Source: Actinomycetes bacterium (GTDB taxonomy: Bacteria; Actinomycetota; Thermoleophilia; Solirubrobacterales; Solirubrobacteraceae). From it: a DNA stretch of 5,728 bases. Shown in pieces: positions 1-5,054 of the stretch (within the stretch, counting starts at the first letter, position 1; every line of letters begins with the position of its first letter). The stretch covers positions 1-5,728 of the forward strand of contig JAEXXR010000317.1 of assembly GCA_023405705.1 (NCBI GenBank). The letters are read 5' to 3'. Made by a program: the position numbers and the translations under genes. The notes below the pieces were generated by a model that was given only the letters and a program-made list of their open reading frames with translations, searched no databases and was not told the origin of the DNA.

Positions 1-365
1 GCGGTCAGCCGCCCGCCTCGGGCGGGGGCGGCAGCGGCGGCGGGGAGACCCCCGGCGGCGGAGGCACGCCCAAAGGCGGCGGCGGCCAGAGCGCCAACCT
101 CGGCGACGTCGTACGCGACACGACCGGCAACCTCGGCAGCACGGTCAACCAGACCGGCACGACGGTCGGCAGCACCGTCCAGGGCGTGACCGACGGGCTC
201 GGCCAGACGGTCGGGCAGGTCGACCCCGGGCTCGGGCAGACCGTCCAGCAGCTCGGCCAGACCGTCAACGGCGTGGTCGGCGGCACCACCGGAACGCTCG
301 ACGGCGTCCTGAGAGGGACCGGCGGGCTGGTCGGCGGGCTGCTCGGCGCGACGCCGAGAAGATAG
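1..365 (+). CDS. 3' end of a gene for a Gly-rich, 11-residue-repeat protein (partial)
   Basis: The open frame enters from the left edge (first full codon at 3) and ends at TAG 363-365, giving 120 C-terminal residues; the start is outside the window. I do not recognise the family. Residues 1-29 are a low-complexity Gly/Ser/Pro/Thr linker. From residue 33 to the last residue there are exactly eight 11-residue units beginning LGDVV, LGSTV, VGSTV, LGQTV, LGQTV, VNGVV, LDGVL and VGGLL. Position 1 is always Leu or Val, position 5 is always Val or Leu, and position 8 is often Val, Leu or Thr, a hendecad-like amphipathic pattern. No membrane segment is convincing, and there are almost no aromatic residues and no Cys. 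The composition fits an exported or surface protein with a flexible spacer before a repetitive tail, but localisation cannot be judged without the N-terminus. A hairpin follows the stop directly, so the gene probably ends a transcript separate from lysA. Reality as a CDS is supported by the protein-level periodicity; function is unknown. Confidence 0.72.
   Translation, partial: GQPPASGGGGSGGGETPGGGGTPKGGGGQSANLGDVVRDTTGNLGSTVNQTGTTVGSTVQGVTDGLGQTVGQVDPGLGQTVQQLGQTVNGVVGGTTGTLDGVLRGTGGLVGGLLGATPRR
99..362 (+). repeat. Eight tandem 33-bp / 11-residue units
   Basis: Eight consecutive in-frame 33-base units (264 bases) encode the C-terminal hendecads of the upstream protein. The units are diverged at DNA level. 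The most similar blocks are the LGQTV codons at 198-212, 231-245 and 252-266. The last two are only 21 bases apart, so a 7-residue phase shift is nested inside the 11-residue register. Conservation is at the protein level (hydrophobic at positions 1 and 5, mostly Gly at position 2), which points to structural selection rather than recent DNA duplication. Confidence 0.7.
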
Positions 366-396
366 GCCCGCCCCGGCGGCGACCAGCGCCGCGGGC
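366..396 (+). terminator. Hairpin directly after the repeat-protein stop codon
   Basis: GCCCGC (366-371) pairs with GCGGGC (391-396), and inside it GGCG (375-378) pairs with CGCC (387-390). This gives 10 G:C pairs, a 3-base CCC bulge on the 5' side and an 8-base loop, starting one base after TAG. There is no T-run downstream, so it is not a classical intrinsic terminator. High-G+C actinobacteria often have such T-less hairpins at gene ends. Its position is the main support, since G+C-rich DNA forms chance stems readily. Confidence 0.4.
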
Positions 397-406
397 TCGC
401 AGGAGC

Positions 407-430
407 GGCCTCCGGCGGCAGCCGCCAGGC
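407..430. repeat. Short hairpin with GCCGGAGGCC motif (minus strand), copy 1
   Basis: GGCGG (414-418) and CCGCC (422-426) form a 5-bp stem around a 3-base loop. It may be extended by GCCT/AGGC (408-411 / 427-430) with a 2-base bulge. The segment 407-416 is GGCCTCCGGC, whose reverse complement GCCGGAGGCC reappears in the other two larger gaps of the window. It could be a second terminator-like stem or a dispersed intergenic motif. No function is shown. Confidence 0.3.
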
Positions 431-472
431 GGCCTGCGGTCGCCTCAATCGGCGGCGCCCAGCCGAAGCCGG

Positions 473-478
473 CATAAT
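473..478 (+). promoter_or_regulatory. Possible -10 element of the lysA promoter
   Basis: CATAAT at 473-478 differs from TATAAT by one base and is the only A/T-rich patch in an otherwise very G+C-rich gap. No recognisable -35 hexamer lies at normal spacing; TCAATC at 445-450 is 22 bases away. If used, transcription would begin near 483-486, leaving a leader of only a few bases before ATG 490. That fits the absence of any Shine-Dalgarno sequence there. The call rests on a single hexamer. Confidence 0.4.
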
Positions 479-489
479 CACGACCCGCC

Positions 490-1761
490 ATGGCCGCGAC
501 TCAACAGCTCTCCCACGTGCTGCCGCTCGGCAGCCGCGTCAACGACCTCGGACACCTCGAGATCGGCGGCTGCGACGCCGTCGAGCTGGCGCGCGAGTTC
601 GGCACGCCGGCATTCGTCGTCGCCGAGGACGACATCCGCACGCGGGCGCGCGCCTTCGTCGAGGCGCTGAGAGCGCGCCACGACGACTTCGACGTCCTCT
701 TCGCCTCGAAGGCCTTCCCCTGCACCGCCGTCTACCGCGTGCTGGAGGAGGAGGGCCTCGTCTGCGACGTCGCCTCCGGCGGCGAGCTGCACCTGGCGCT
801 GCGCGGCGGCTTCGACGCCAGCCGCATCTACCTGCACGGCAACGCCAAGTCGCTCGCCGAGCTGGAGCAGGCGATCGACGCCGGCGTCGGCCACATCGTG
901 CTCGACTCGTTCATGGACATCGACCGCGCCGAGCGCGTCGCCGCCCAGCGCGGGGTCGTCCAGAGAGTCCTGATCCGCGTCACGCCCGGCGTCGCCGGCA
1001 GAACGCACGCGAAGATCTCGACCGGCCAGGCCGACTCGAAGTTCGGCTTCGGCCTCGACGACGCGAAGCTCGCGATCGAGCGGCTGCGCAACTCCGACAG
1101 CCTCGACCACGTCGGCCTGCACATGCACATCGGCTCGCAGCTGCTGAGCCTGGAGGCCTACCGCCCGGCGGTCGAGGCGCTCGCCTCGCTCGGTGACTTC
1201 TCGACCTACAACTTCGGCGGCGGCCTCGGTGTCGCCTACACCGCCGGCCAGCAGCCGCCGGAGATCGAGGCCTACGTCGAGGAGAACGTCAAGGCGCTGC
1301 ACGACCTGGTCGGCAGGGACAAGCGCCTGCTGATCGAGCCGGGCCGCTCGCTCGTCGCCAACTCGACCGTCACGCTCTACACCGTCGAGACGATCAAGCG
1401 CAACGTCTCGACCTGGGTCGGCGTCGACGGCGGCATGTCCGACAACCTCCGCCCGATGCTCTACGGCTCGGTCTACGAGGCCTTCTTCGCCGACCGCCCG
1501 GAGGCGGCCGGCACGGGAGAGACCTGTCACGTCGCCGGCAAGCACTGCGAGTCGGGCGACGTGATCGTGCGCGATGTCCCGCTCGCCGACCCGCAGCCGG
1601 GCGACGTGCTGGTGACGCCCGCGACCGGCGCCTACGGCCACGCGATGGCCAACAACTACAACGGGATCCCACGGCCGCCCGTGATCTTCTGCAAGGACGG
1701 CGACGCCCGCGTCGTCGTCCGCCGCGAGACCTACGACGACCTCGCCGCCCGTGACCTCTGA
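490..1761 (+). CDS. lysA: Diaminopimelate decarboxylase
   Basis: This PLP enzyme decarboxylates meso-2,6-diaminopimelate to L-lysine, the last step of the DAP pathway, in the cytoplasm. The 423 residues match the family. The fold-III alanine-racemase-like barrel carries the Schiff-base lysine K74 in FASKAFP. HMHIGSQ (211-217), the Gly-rich phosphate loop GGGLG (243-247) and EPGR (283-286) follow. The C-terminal beta domain has GKHCESGD with catalytic C353, and Y382 in ATGAYG. All key residues are present. ATG 490 is the only sensible start: an in-frame TAA lies at 475-477, just upstream, and the next in-frame candidate (GTG 517) has no ribosome-binding site either. No Shine-Dalgarno precedes 490, so translation may be leaderless or nearly so. 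The gene overlaps hom by 11 bases, tying lysine synthesis to the threonine genes. I see no lysine riboswitch or T-box in the short upstream gap. Confidence 0.97.
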   Translation: MAATQQLSHVLPLGSRVNDLGHLEIGGCDAVELAREFGTPAFVVAEDDIRTRARAFVEALRARHDDFDVLFASKAFPCTAVYRVLEEEGLVCDVASGGELHLALRGGFDASRIYLHGNAKSLAELEQAIDAGVGHIVLDSFMDIDRAERVAAQRGVVQRVLIRVTPGVAGRTHAKISTGQADSKFGFGLDDAKLAIERLRNSDSLDHVGLHMHIGSQLLSLEAYRPAVEALASLGDFSTYNFGGGLGVAYTAGQQPPEIEAYVEENVKALHDLVGRDKRLLIEPGRSLVANSTVTLYTVETIKRNVSTWVGVDGGMSDNLRPMLYGSVYEAFFADRPEAAGTGETCHVAGKHCESGDVIVRDVPLADPQPGDVLVTPATGAYGHAMANNYNGIPRPPVIFCKDGDARVVVRRETYDDLAARDL

Positions 1762-2983
1762 TCCGCAGCCGTTCCGCATCGGCCTGCTCGGCCACGGCAC
1801 CGTCGGCGGATCGCTCGCCGAGCTGCTGCCGCGCCGCGCCGAGCAGATCGCCCACGTGACCGGCCTCACGCCGGAGATCGTCGGCGTCCTCACCCGCTCC
1901 AGAGGCGACTTCGAGCAGCTGCTGGAGCAGAGCGACCTGATCGTCGAGCTGATCGGCGGGATCGAGCCGGCGCGCGACTACGTGATCCGCGCGATGCGCG
2001 CCGGCAAGCACGTCGTCACCGCCAACAAGCAGCTGCTCGCCCAGCACGGCGAGGAGCTGTGGGCGATCGCGCGCGAGTGCAACGTCCAGCTGCGCTTCGA
2101 GGCGGCGGTCGCCGGCGTCGTGCCGGTCATCCGCGTGCTGCAGGAGTCGCTCGCGGCGGCCCACCTGGAGCGGATCCACGGGATCGTCAACGGCACCTCG
2201 AACTTCATCCTCAGCGAGATGGCGCGCACCGGCGCGCCGTACGCCGACGTGCTCGCCGAGGCGCAGCGGCTCGGCTACGCCGAGGCCGACCCGAGCGAGG
2301 ACGTCAACGGCAAGGACGCGGCCGCGAAGATGGCGATCCTCGCGCGGCTCGCCTTCGACACGCCGGTCCACCTCGACCAGGTGATCTACGAGGGAATCGA
2401 GCGGATCGGCCCCGACGACCTCGAGTACGCGCGCGACCTCGGTCTCGGCCTGAAGCTGATCGGCACCGCGGAGCGGGTCGACGGCGGGATCTCCGTCCGC
2501 GTCCACCCGGCCTTCCTCTACGCCGGTCACCCGCTCGCCAACGTCGACGGCCCCTTCAACGCCGTCACGGTCGAGTCGGAGTCGATCACCGAGATCACGA
2601 TGTCCGGCCCCGGCGCCGGCGGCCCGCAGACGGCGAGCGCCGTCCTCGGCGACCTCATCAGCGCGATGATCCCGCCGGCCTCGACGCCGGCGACGAGCGC
2701 GAGGCTGGAGGTCGTCACCGACGTCGTCTCGTCGTTCTACCTGCACCTGGAGGTCGCCGACGCGCCCGGCGTGCTGGCGCAGATCACCGGCGTGCTCGGC
2801 GAGCACGAGATCTCGGTCAAGTCGGTCGTTCAGAAGGGCCTGGGCGACAACGCCCGGCTCGTGATGGTCGTCCATCCCGTGCTCGAGTCGCGCTTCTTCG
2901 CGGCCGTCGAGCAGCTCGCGGCGCTCGACGCGCTGCGCACGGCCCCGCGGGCGATCCGGGTCATCGAGGAGGAGTTTGCGTGA
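1751..2983 (+). CDS. hom: Homoserine dehydrogenase with C-terminal ACT domain
   Basis: The product reduces L-aspartate-4-semialdehyde to L-homoserine with NAD(P)H, the committed step toward threonine and methionine. It has 410 residues. The N-terminal Rossmann fold begins [10 protein letters not shown] (11-20), followed by [10 protein letters not shown] and [11 protein letters not shown] (K93 in the conserved ANK). The catalytic core has NGTSNFIL (147-154) and the signature [17 protein letters not shown], with E178, D184, D189 and the proton-shuttle lysine K193. A C-terminal ACT domain (about 330-410, opening [17 protein letters not shown]) is the usual site of threonine feedback inhibition. 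The GTG at 1751 lies inside lysA (11-base overlap, different frame) and has no Shine-Dalgarno, so translational coupling is likely. Oddities: His at position 15, where I recall Leu or Phe in many relatives, and a short link between VLTRS and [10 protein letters not shown], about 10-15 residues shorter than the forms I remember. The stop TGA forms the first bases of a hairpin. Confidence 0.96.
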   Translation: MTSDPQPFRIGLLGHGTVGGSLAELLPRRAEQIAHVTGLTPEIVGVLTRSRGDFEQLLEQSDLIVELIGGIEPARDYVIRAMRAGKHVVTANKQLLAQHGEELWAIARECNVQLRFEAAVAGVVPVIRVLQESLAAAHLERIHGIVNGTSNFILSEMARTGAPYADVLAEAQRLGYAEADPSEDVNGKDAAAKMAILARLAFDTPVHLDQVIYEGIERIGPDDLEYARDLGLGLKLIGTAERVDGGISVRVHPAFLYAGHPLANVDGPFNAVTVESESITEITMSGPGAGGPQTASAVLGDLISAMIPPASTPATSARLEVVTDVVSSFYLHLEVADAPGVLAQITGVLGEHEISVKSVVQKGLGDNARLVMVVHPVLESRFFAAVEQLAALDALRTAPRAIRVIEEEFA

Positions 2984-3010
2984 TCGCTGCGGCCGGAGGC
3001 CTTGCGATCA
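2981..3010 (+). promoter_or_regulatory. Inverted repeat 1 in the hom-thrC spacer
   Basis: TGATCGC (2981-2987, beginning with the hom stop codon) is perfectly complementary to GCGATCA (3004-3010). Inside, GGCC (2991-2994) pairs with GGCC (2998-3001) around loop GGA, leaving an internal loop TGC/TT. The result is an 11-bp stem of 30 bases. No T-run follows, so a simple intrinsic terminator is unlikely. It could be an RNA-stability or attenuation element, or a protein-binding palindrome. A ribosome terminating on hom would cover its 5' arm. The core GCCGGAGGCC (2992-3001) is copy 2 of the motif shared by all three larger gaps. Confidence 0.5.
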
Positions 3011-3014
3011 CGGC

Positions 3015-3044
3015 GGGAGAACTCGCCCGGGGACTCGTTCTCCC
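3015..3044 (+). promoter_or_regulatory. Inverted repeat 2, possible regulator of thrC translation
   Basis: GGGAGAAC (3015-3022) is perfectly complementary to GTTCTCCC (3037-3044), an 8-bp stem around a 14-base loop, four bases after the first hairpin and eight bases before the thrC ribosome-binding site. The 3' arm is C/T-rich: TTCTCC (3038-3043) can instead pair with GGAGAG (3050-3055), or CTCC (3040-3043) with GGAG (3055-3058), masking part of the Shine-Dalgarno. Two mutually exclusive folds with opposite effects on thrC initiation are therefore possible. The inverted repeat is seen directly; a switching role is inference. Confidence 0.5.
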
Positions 3045-3052
3045 AGGTCGGA

Positions 3053-3058
3053 GAGGAG
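3053..3058 (+). promoter_or_regulatory. Strong ribosome-binding site that fixes the thrC start
   Basis: GAGGAG at 3053-3058 lies 7 bases before GTG 3066, close to ideal spacing. It selects this GTG over the only upstream in-frame alternative (TTG 2976), whose extra 30 residues are Arg/Cys-rich and unlike any threonine synthase. No comparable site precedes lysA, hom or thrB. Confidence 0.85.
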
Positions 3059-3065
3059 CTGCGAC

Positions 3066-4079
3066 GTGTCCGTCGGTCTGATCGAGCGCTACCGCGAGCG
3101 GCTGCCGTTCGCGGAGAGCGATCCCGTCGTCTCGCTCGGCGAGGGCTCCACGCCGCTGATCCACGCGCCGACGCTGTCGGAGCGGGTCGGCGCCGAGGTG
3201 TGGCTGAAGTACGAGGGCCTCAACCCGACCGGCTCCTTCAAGGACCGCGGGATGACCTGCGCCGTCTCCGCCGCCGTGCGCGAGGGCGCCGAGGCGGTCA
3301 TCTGCGCCTCCACCGGCAACACCTCCGCGAGCGCCGCCGCCTACGCGGCGCGCGCCGGCCTGCGCTGCGCCGTGATCGTGCCGGAGGGCAAGATCGCGAC
3401 CGGCAAGCTGGCGCAGGCGCTGATGCACGGGGCGCGCGTGATCGCGCTCAACGGCAACTTCGACGAGGCGCTGAAGCTCGTGCGCGAGGTCGTCGACCGG
3501 CACCCGATCGCGCTCGTCAACTCGGTCAACAGATACCGGCTCGAGGGCCAGAAGACGGCCTCGTTCGAGATCGTCGAGCAGCTCGGCTCGATCGACGCAC
3601 TCTGCATCCCGGTCGGCAACGCCGGCAACATCTCGGCCTACTGGAAGGGCTTCAACGAGCTCGGCCACAGACCGGGCATGTTCGGCTTCCAGGCCGCCGG
3701 CGCCGCGCCGCTCGTCGACGGCGCGCCGGTCGCCAACCCGCAGACGGTCGCGACCGCGATCCGGATCGGCAACCCGGCCCGCTGGGAGGAGGCGATGAAC
3801 GCGATGACCTCCTCCGGCGGCGCGGTCAGAGCCGTCACCGACGAGCAGATCCTCGAGGCCTACCGCTTCCTCGCCTCCAGAGAGGGCGTCTTCTGCGAGC
3901 CGGCCTCGGCCGCCTCGGTCGCCGGCCTGATGACGCATGGCGCCGGCGACGCGCAGCGGATCGTCTGCGTCCTCACCGGCCACGGCCTGAAGGACCCCGA
4001 CACCGCGCTCGACCAGGTCGGCGGCGTGCTGCCGTGCGAGCCGACCTTCGAAGCGGTCGAGCGGGCCGTCCTCGGGTAG
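3066..4079 (+). CDS. thrC: Threonine synthase
   Basis: The product converts O-phospho-L-homoserine and water to L-threonine and phosphate, the last step of threonine synthesis; it is a cytoplasmic PLP enzyme of fold type II. From GTG 3066 it has 337 residues, the compact form of the family. After LGEGSTPL (24-31) comes PTGSFKDRG with Schiff-base lysine K59. STGNTSAS (82-89) and the Gly/Asn phosphate-binding loop PVGNAGNIS (182-190) bind the cofactor. [13 protein letters not shown] (152-164) and [11 protein letters not shown] (278-288) are the other conserved blocks, and VLTGHGLKD (302-310) closes the active site. All expected motifs are intact. It is separated from hom by 82 bases containing two hairpins and its own ribosome-binding site, so it may be set independently of hom. 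Four AGA arginine codons (residues 156, 202, 255 and 272) stand out in so G+C-rich a gene. Confidence 0.96.
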   Translation: MSVGLIERYRERLPFAESDPVVSLGEGSTPLIHAPTLSERVGAEVWLKYEGLNPTGSFKDRGMTCAVSAAVREGAEAVICASTGNTSASAAAYAARAGLRCAVIVPEGKIATGKLAQALMHGARVIALNGNFDEALKLVREVVDRHPIALVNSVNRYRLEGQKTASFEIVEQLGSIDALCIPVGNAGNISAYWKGFNELGHRPGMFGFQAAGAAPLVDGAPVANPQTVATAIRIGNPARWEEAMNAMTSSGGAVRAVTDEQILEAYRFLASREGVFCEPASAASVAGLMTHGAGDAQRIVCVLTGHGLKDPDTALDQVGGVLPCEPTFEAVERAVLG

Positions 4080-4087
4080 CGCGCTCC

Positions 4088-4942
4088 GTGGAACGCCGCC
4101 GCATCGTCCGCGTCCCCGCCTCCTCGGCGAACCTCGGGCCGGGCTTCGACGTGCTCGCGGCCGCGCTCGCGCTCCACGTCGAGGTCGAGGTGGTGGAGAC
4201 CGGCACCTTCGCGGTCGAGACCGACCTCGAAATCGCCAGAGACCGCCGCAACCTGTGCGTGCGCGCCTTCGAGCGGCTGCACTCCTCCGACGGCTTCACC
4301 TTCCGCATCAGCTCGACGATCCCGCTCTCCGGCGGGCTCGGGTCGAGCGCCGCGGCGATCGTCGCCGGCCTCGTCGCCGCCGACCACCTGTTCGAGCTCG
4401 ACGCCGACCTGTTCGCGCTCGCCTGCGAGATCGAGGGCCATCCCGACAACGTCGCCGCCGCGCTCTACGGCGGCGTCTGCGTCTGCGGCGAGGGCAGGGT
4501 CGCGCGGATCGACCCGCCGACCGGCCTGGAGGGGCTGCTGGTCGTCCCGCACGCGGCCGTGCGGACGGCGCAGGCGCGCGCCGCGCTCCCTGCCGAGGTG
4601 CCGATGGAGGACGCCGTCCACAACGTCGCCTGCACCGCGCTGCTGACGCTCGGCCTCGCGCGCGGCGACTGGGACCTCGTCGGCCGCGGCCTCGACGACC
4701 GCCTCCACGAGCCCTACCGCGCCCACCTCTACCCGCGCTCGGCTCAGCTGGTGCAGGACGCGCGCGACCTCGGAGCGCTCGGCGCGACGATCTCCGGCGC
4801 CGGCCCGACCGTGCTCGTCTGGACCCACTACGAGCAGACGGCCGCGGTCGCGGAGAAGCTGCGCGAGCGCGTCTCCGGCTGGGCGCAGCTGCTGCGGGTC
4901 CCGTTCGAGACTCAAGGCGCCGACGTCACGACGATCGCGTGA
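4088..4942 (+). CDS. thrB: Homoserine kinase
   Basis: This GHMP-family kinase phosphorylates L-homoserine with ATP to O-phospho-L-homoserine, the substrate of the neighbouring thrC. From GTG 4088 it has 284 residues, slightly short for the usual 300 or so. GHMP motif 1 is PASSANLGPGFD (10-21). Motif 2, the ATP phosphate loop, is PLSGGLGSSAAA (79-90). EGHPDNVAAALYGG (116-129) follows, and motif 3 is ATISGAGPT (233-241). HEPYR (207-211) matches a conserved substrate-side block. The frame stays open far upstream through thrC, but that stretch is Arg-rich shadow translation and no kinase sequence precedes position 4088. The gene starts 8 bases after the thrC stop and lacks a clear Shine-Dalgarno, so reinitiation after thrC is likely. 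It ends the operon, before a palindromic convergent gap. Confidence 0.96.
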   Translation: MERRRIVRVPASSANLGPGFDVLAAALALHVEVEVVETGTFAVETDLEIARDRRNLCVRAFERLHSSDGFTFRISSTIPLSGGLGSSAAAIVAGLVAADHLFELDADLFALACEIEGHPDNVAAALYGGVCVCGEGRVARIDPPTGLEGLLVVPHAAVRTAQARAALPAEVPMEDAVHNVACTALLTLGLARGDWDLVGRGLDDRLHEPYRAHLYPRSAQLVQDARDLGALGATISGAGPTVLVWTHYEQTAAVAEKLRERVSGWAQLLRVPFETQGADVTTIA

Positions 4943-4959
4943 GCGGACCGCCTCGCGGC

Positions 4960-5015
4960 GCCGGATCACGACCGGACGGGCCTCAAAGGCCTCCGGCCTG
5001 ATCGGCCCATCCGGC
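4960..5015. terminator. Nested palindrome between the convergent thrB and L,D-transpeptidase genes
   Basis: Three stems nest: GCCGGAT (4960-4966) with ATCCGGC (5009-5015), GGGCC (4978-4982) with GGCCC (5004-5008), and AGGCC (4987-4991) with GGCCT (4995-4999) around a 3-base loop. The 5' side has an 11-base bulge (4967-4977), and an internal loop separates the inner stems. GCCGGATC (4960-4967) can alternatively pair with GATCCGGC at 5032-5039. On the plus strand no T-run follows. On the minus strand the inner stem is followed by a short TTTG, which suits the end of the L,D-transpeptidase transcript somewhat better. Location between converging genes supports a shared terminator. The rest of the 4943-5054 gap shows nothing else. 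Confidence 0.5.
4988..4997 (-). repeat. GCCGGAGGCC motif, copy 3
   Basis: GGCCTCCGGC on the plus strand is the reverse complement of the 10-mer found at 2992-3001, and the identity extends to 13 bases (GGCCGGAGGCCTT, minus strand 4998-4986). It forms the innermost stem of the convergent-gap palindrome. See also 407-416. Confidence 0.45.
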
Positions 5016-5054
5016 CGCGCCCGGCATCCACGATCCGGCCCTCTCACACGACCG

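Noticed and set aside
5..481. Minus-strand Pro-rich open frame opposite the repeat protein
   Set aside because: Its Pro/Ser/Thr richness is just the complement of the Gly-rich and GTC/ACC-rich coding strand. The plus-strand frame has exact 11-residue periodicity ending at a stop followed by a hairpin.
366..489. Lysine riboswitch, T-box or leader peptide upstream of lysA
   Set aside because: The gap is only 124 bases with two short stems. I could not see a lysine-riboswitch core, a T-box sequence or a Lys/Thr-rich short frame.
478..1893. Long minus-strand open frame opposite lysA
   Set aside because: It lies antisense to a gene with every catalytic motif intact. Its translation is a Val/Asp/Arg/Ala-rich composition typical of the shadow of G+C-rich codons, with no recognisable domain.
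1394..2875. Long minus-strand open frame opposite hom
   Set aside because: Same shadow effect: low-complexity Asp/Val/Arg sequence ending in an Arg-rich stretch, overlapping a clear homoserine dehydrogenase.
2976..3065. Longer thrC starting at TTG 2976
   Set aside because: The extra 30 residues are Arg/Cys-rich and unlike threonine synthases, they cross two inverted repeats, and GTG 3066 has an excellent GAGGAG at 7 bases.
3002..4087. In-frame upstream extension of thrB through thrC, suggesting a fused large protein
   Set aside because: Translation before 4088 is Arg-rich out-of-frame reading of thrC. The GHMP kinase sequence begins just after GTG 4088 and has normal family length without the extension.
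2961..5047. Minus-strand open frames opposite thrC and thrB (2961-3983 and 3860-5047)
   Set aside because: Both are antisense to genes with complete family motifs and have shadow-like Ala/Arg/Asp/Gly composition without domains.
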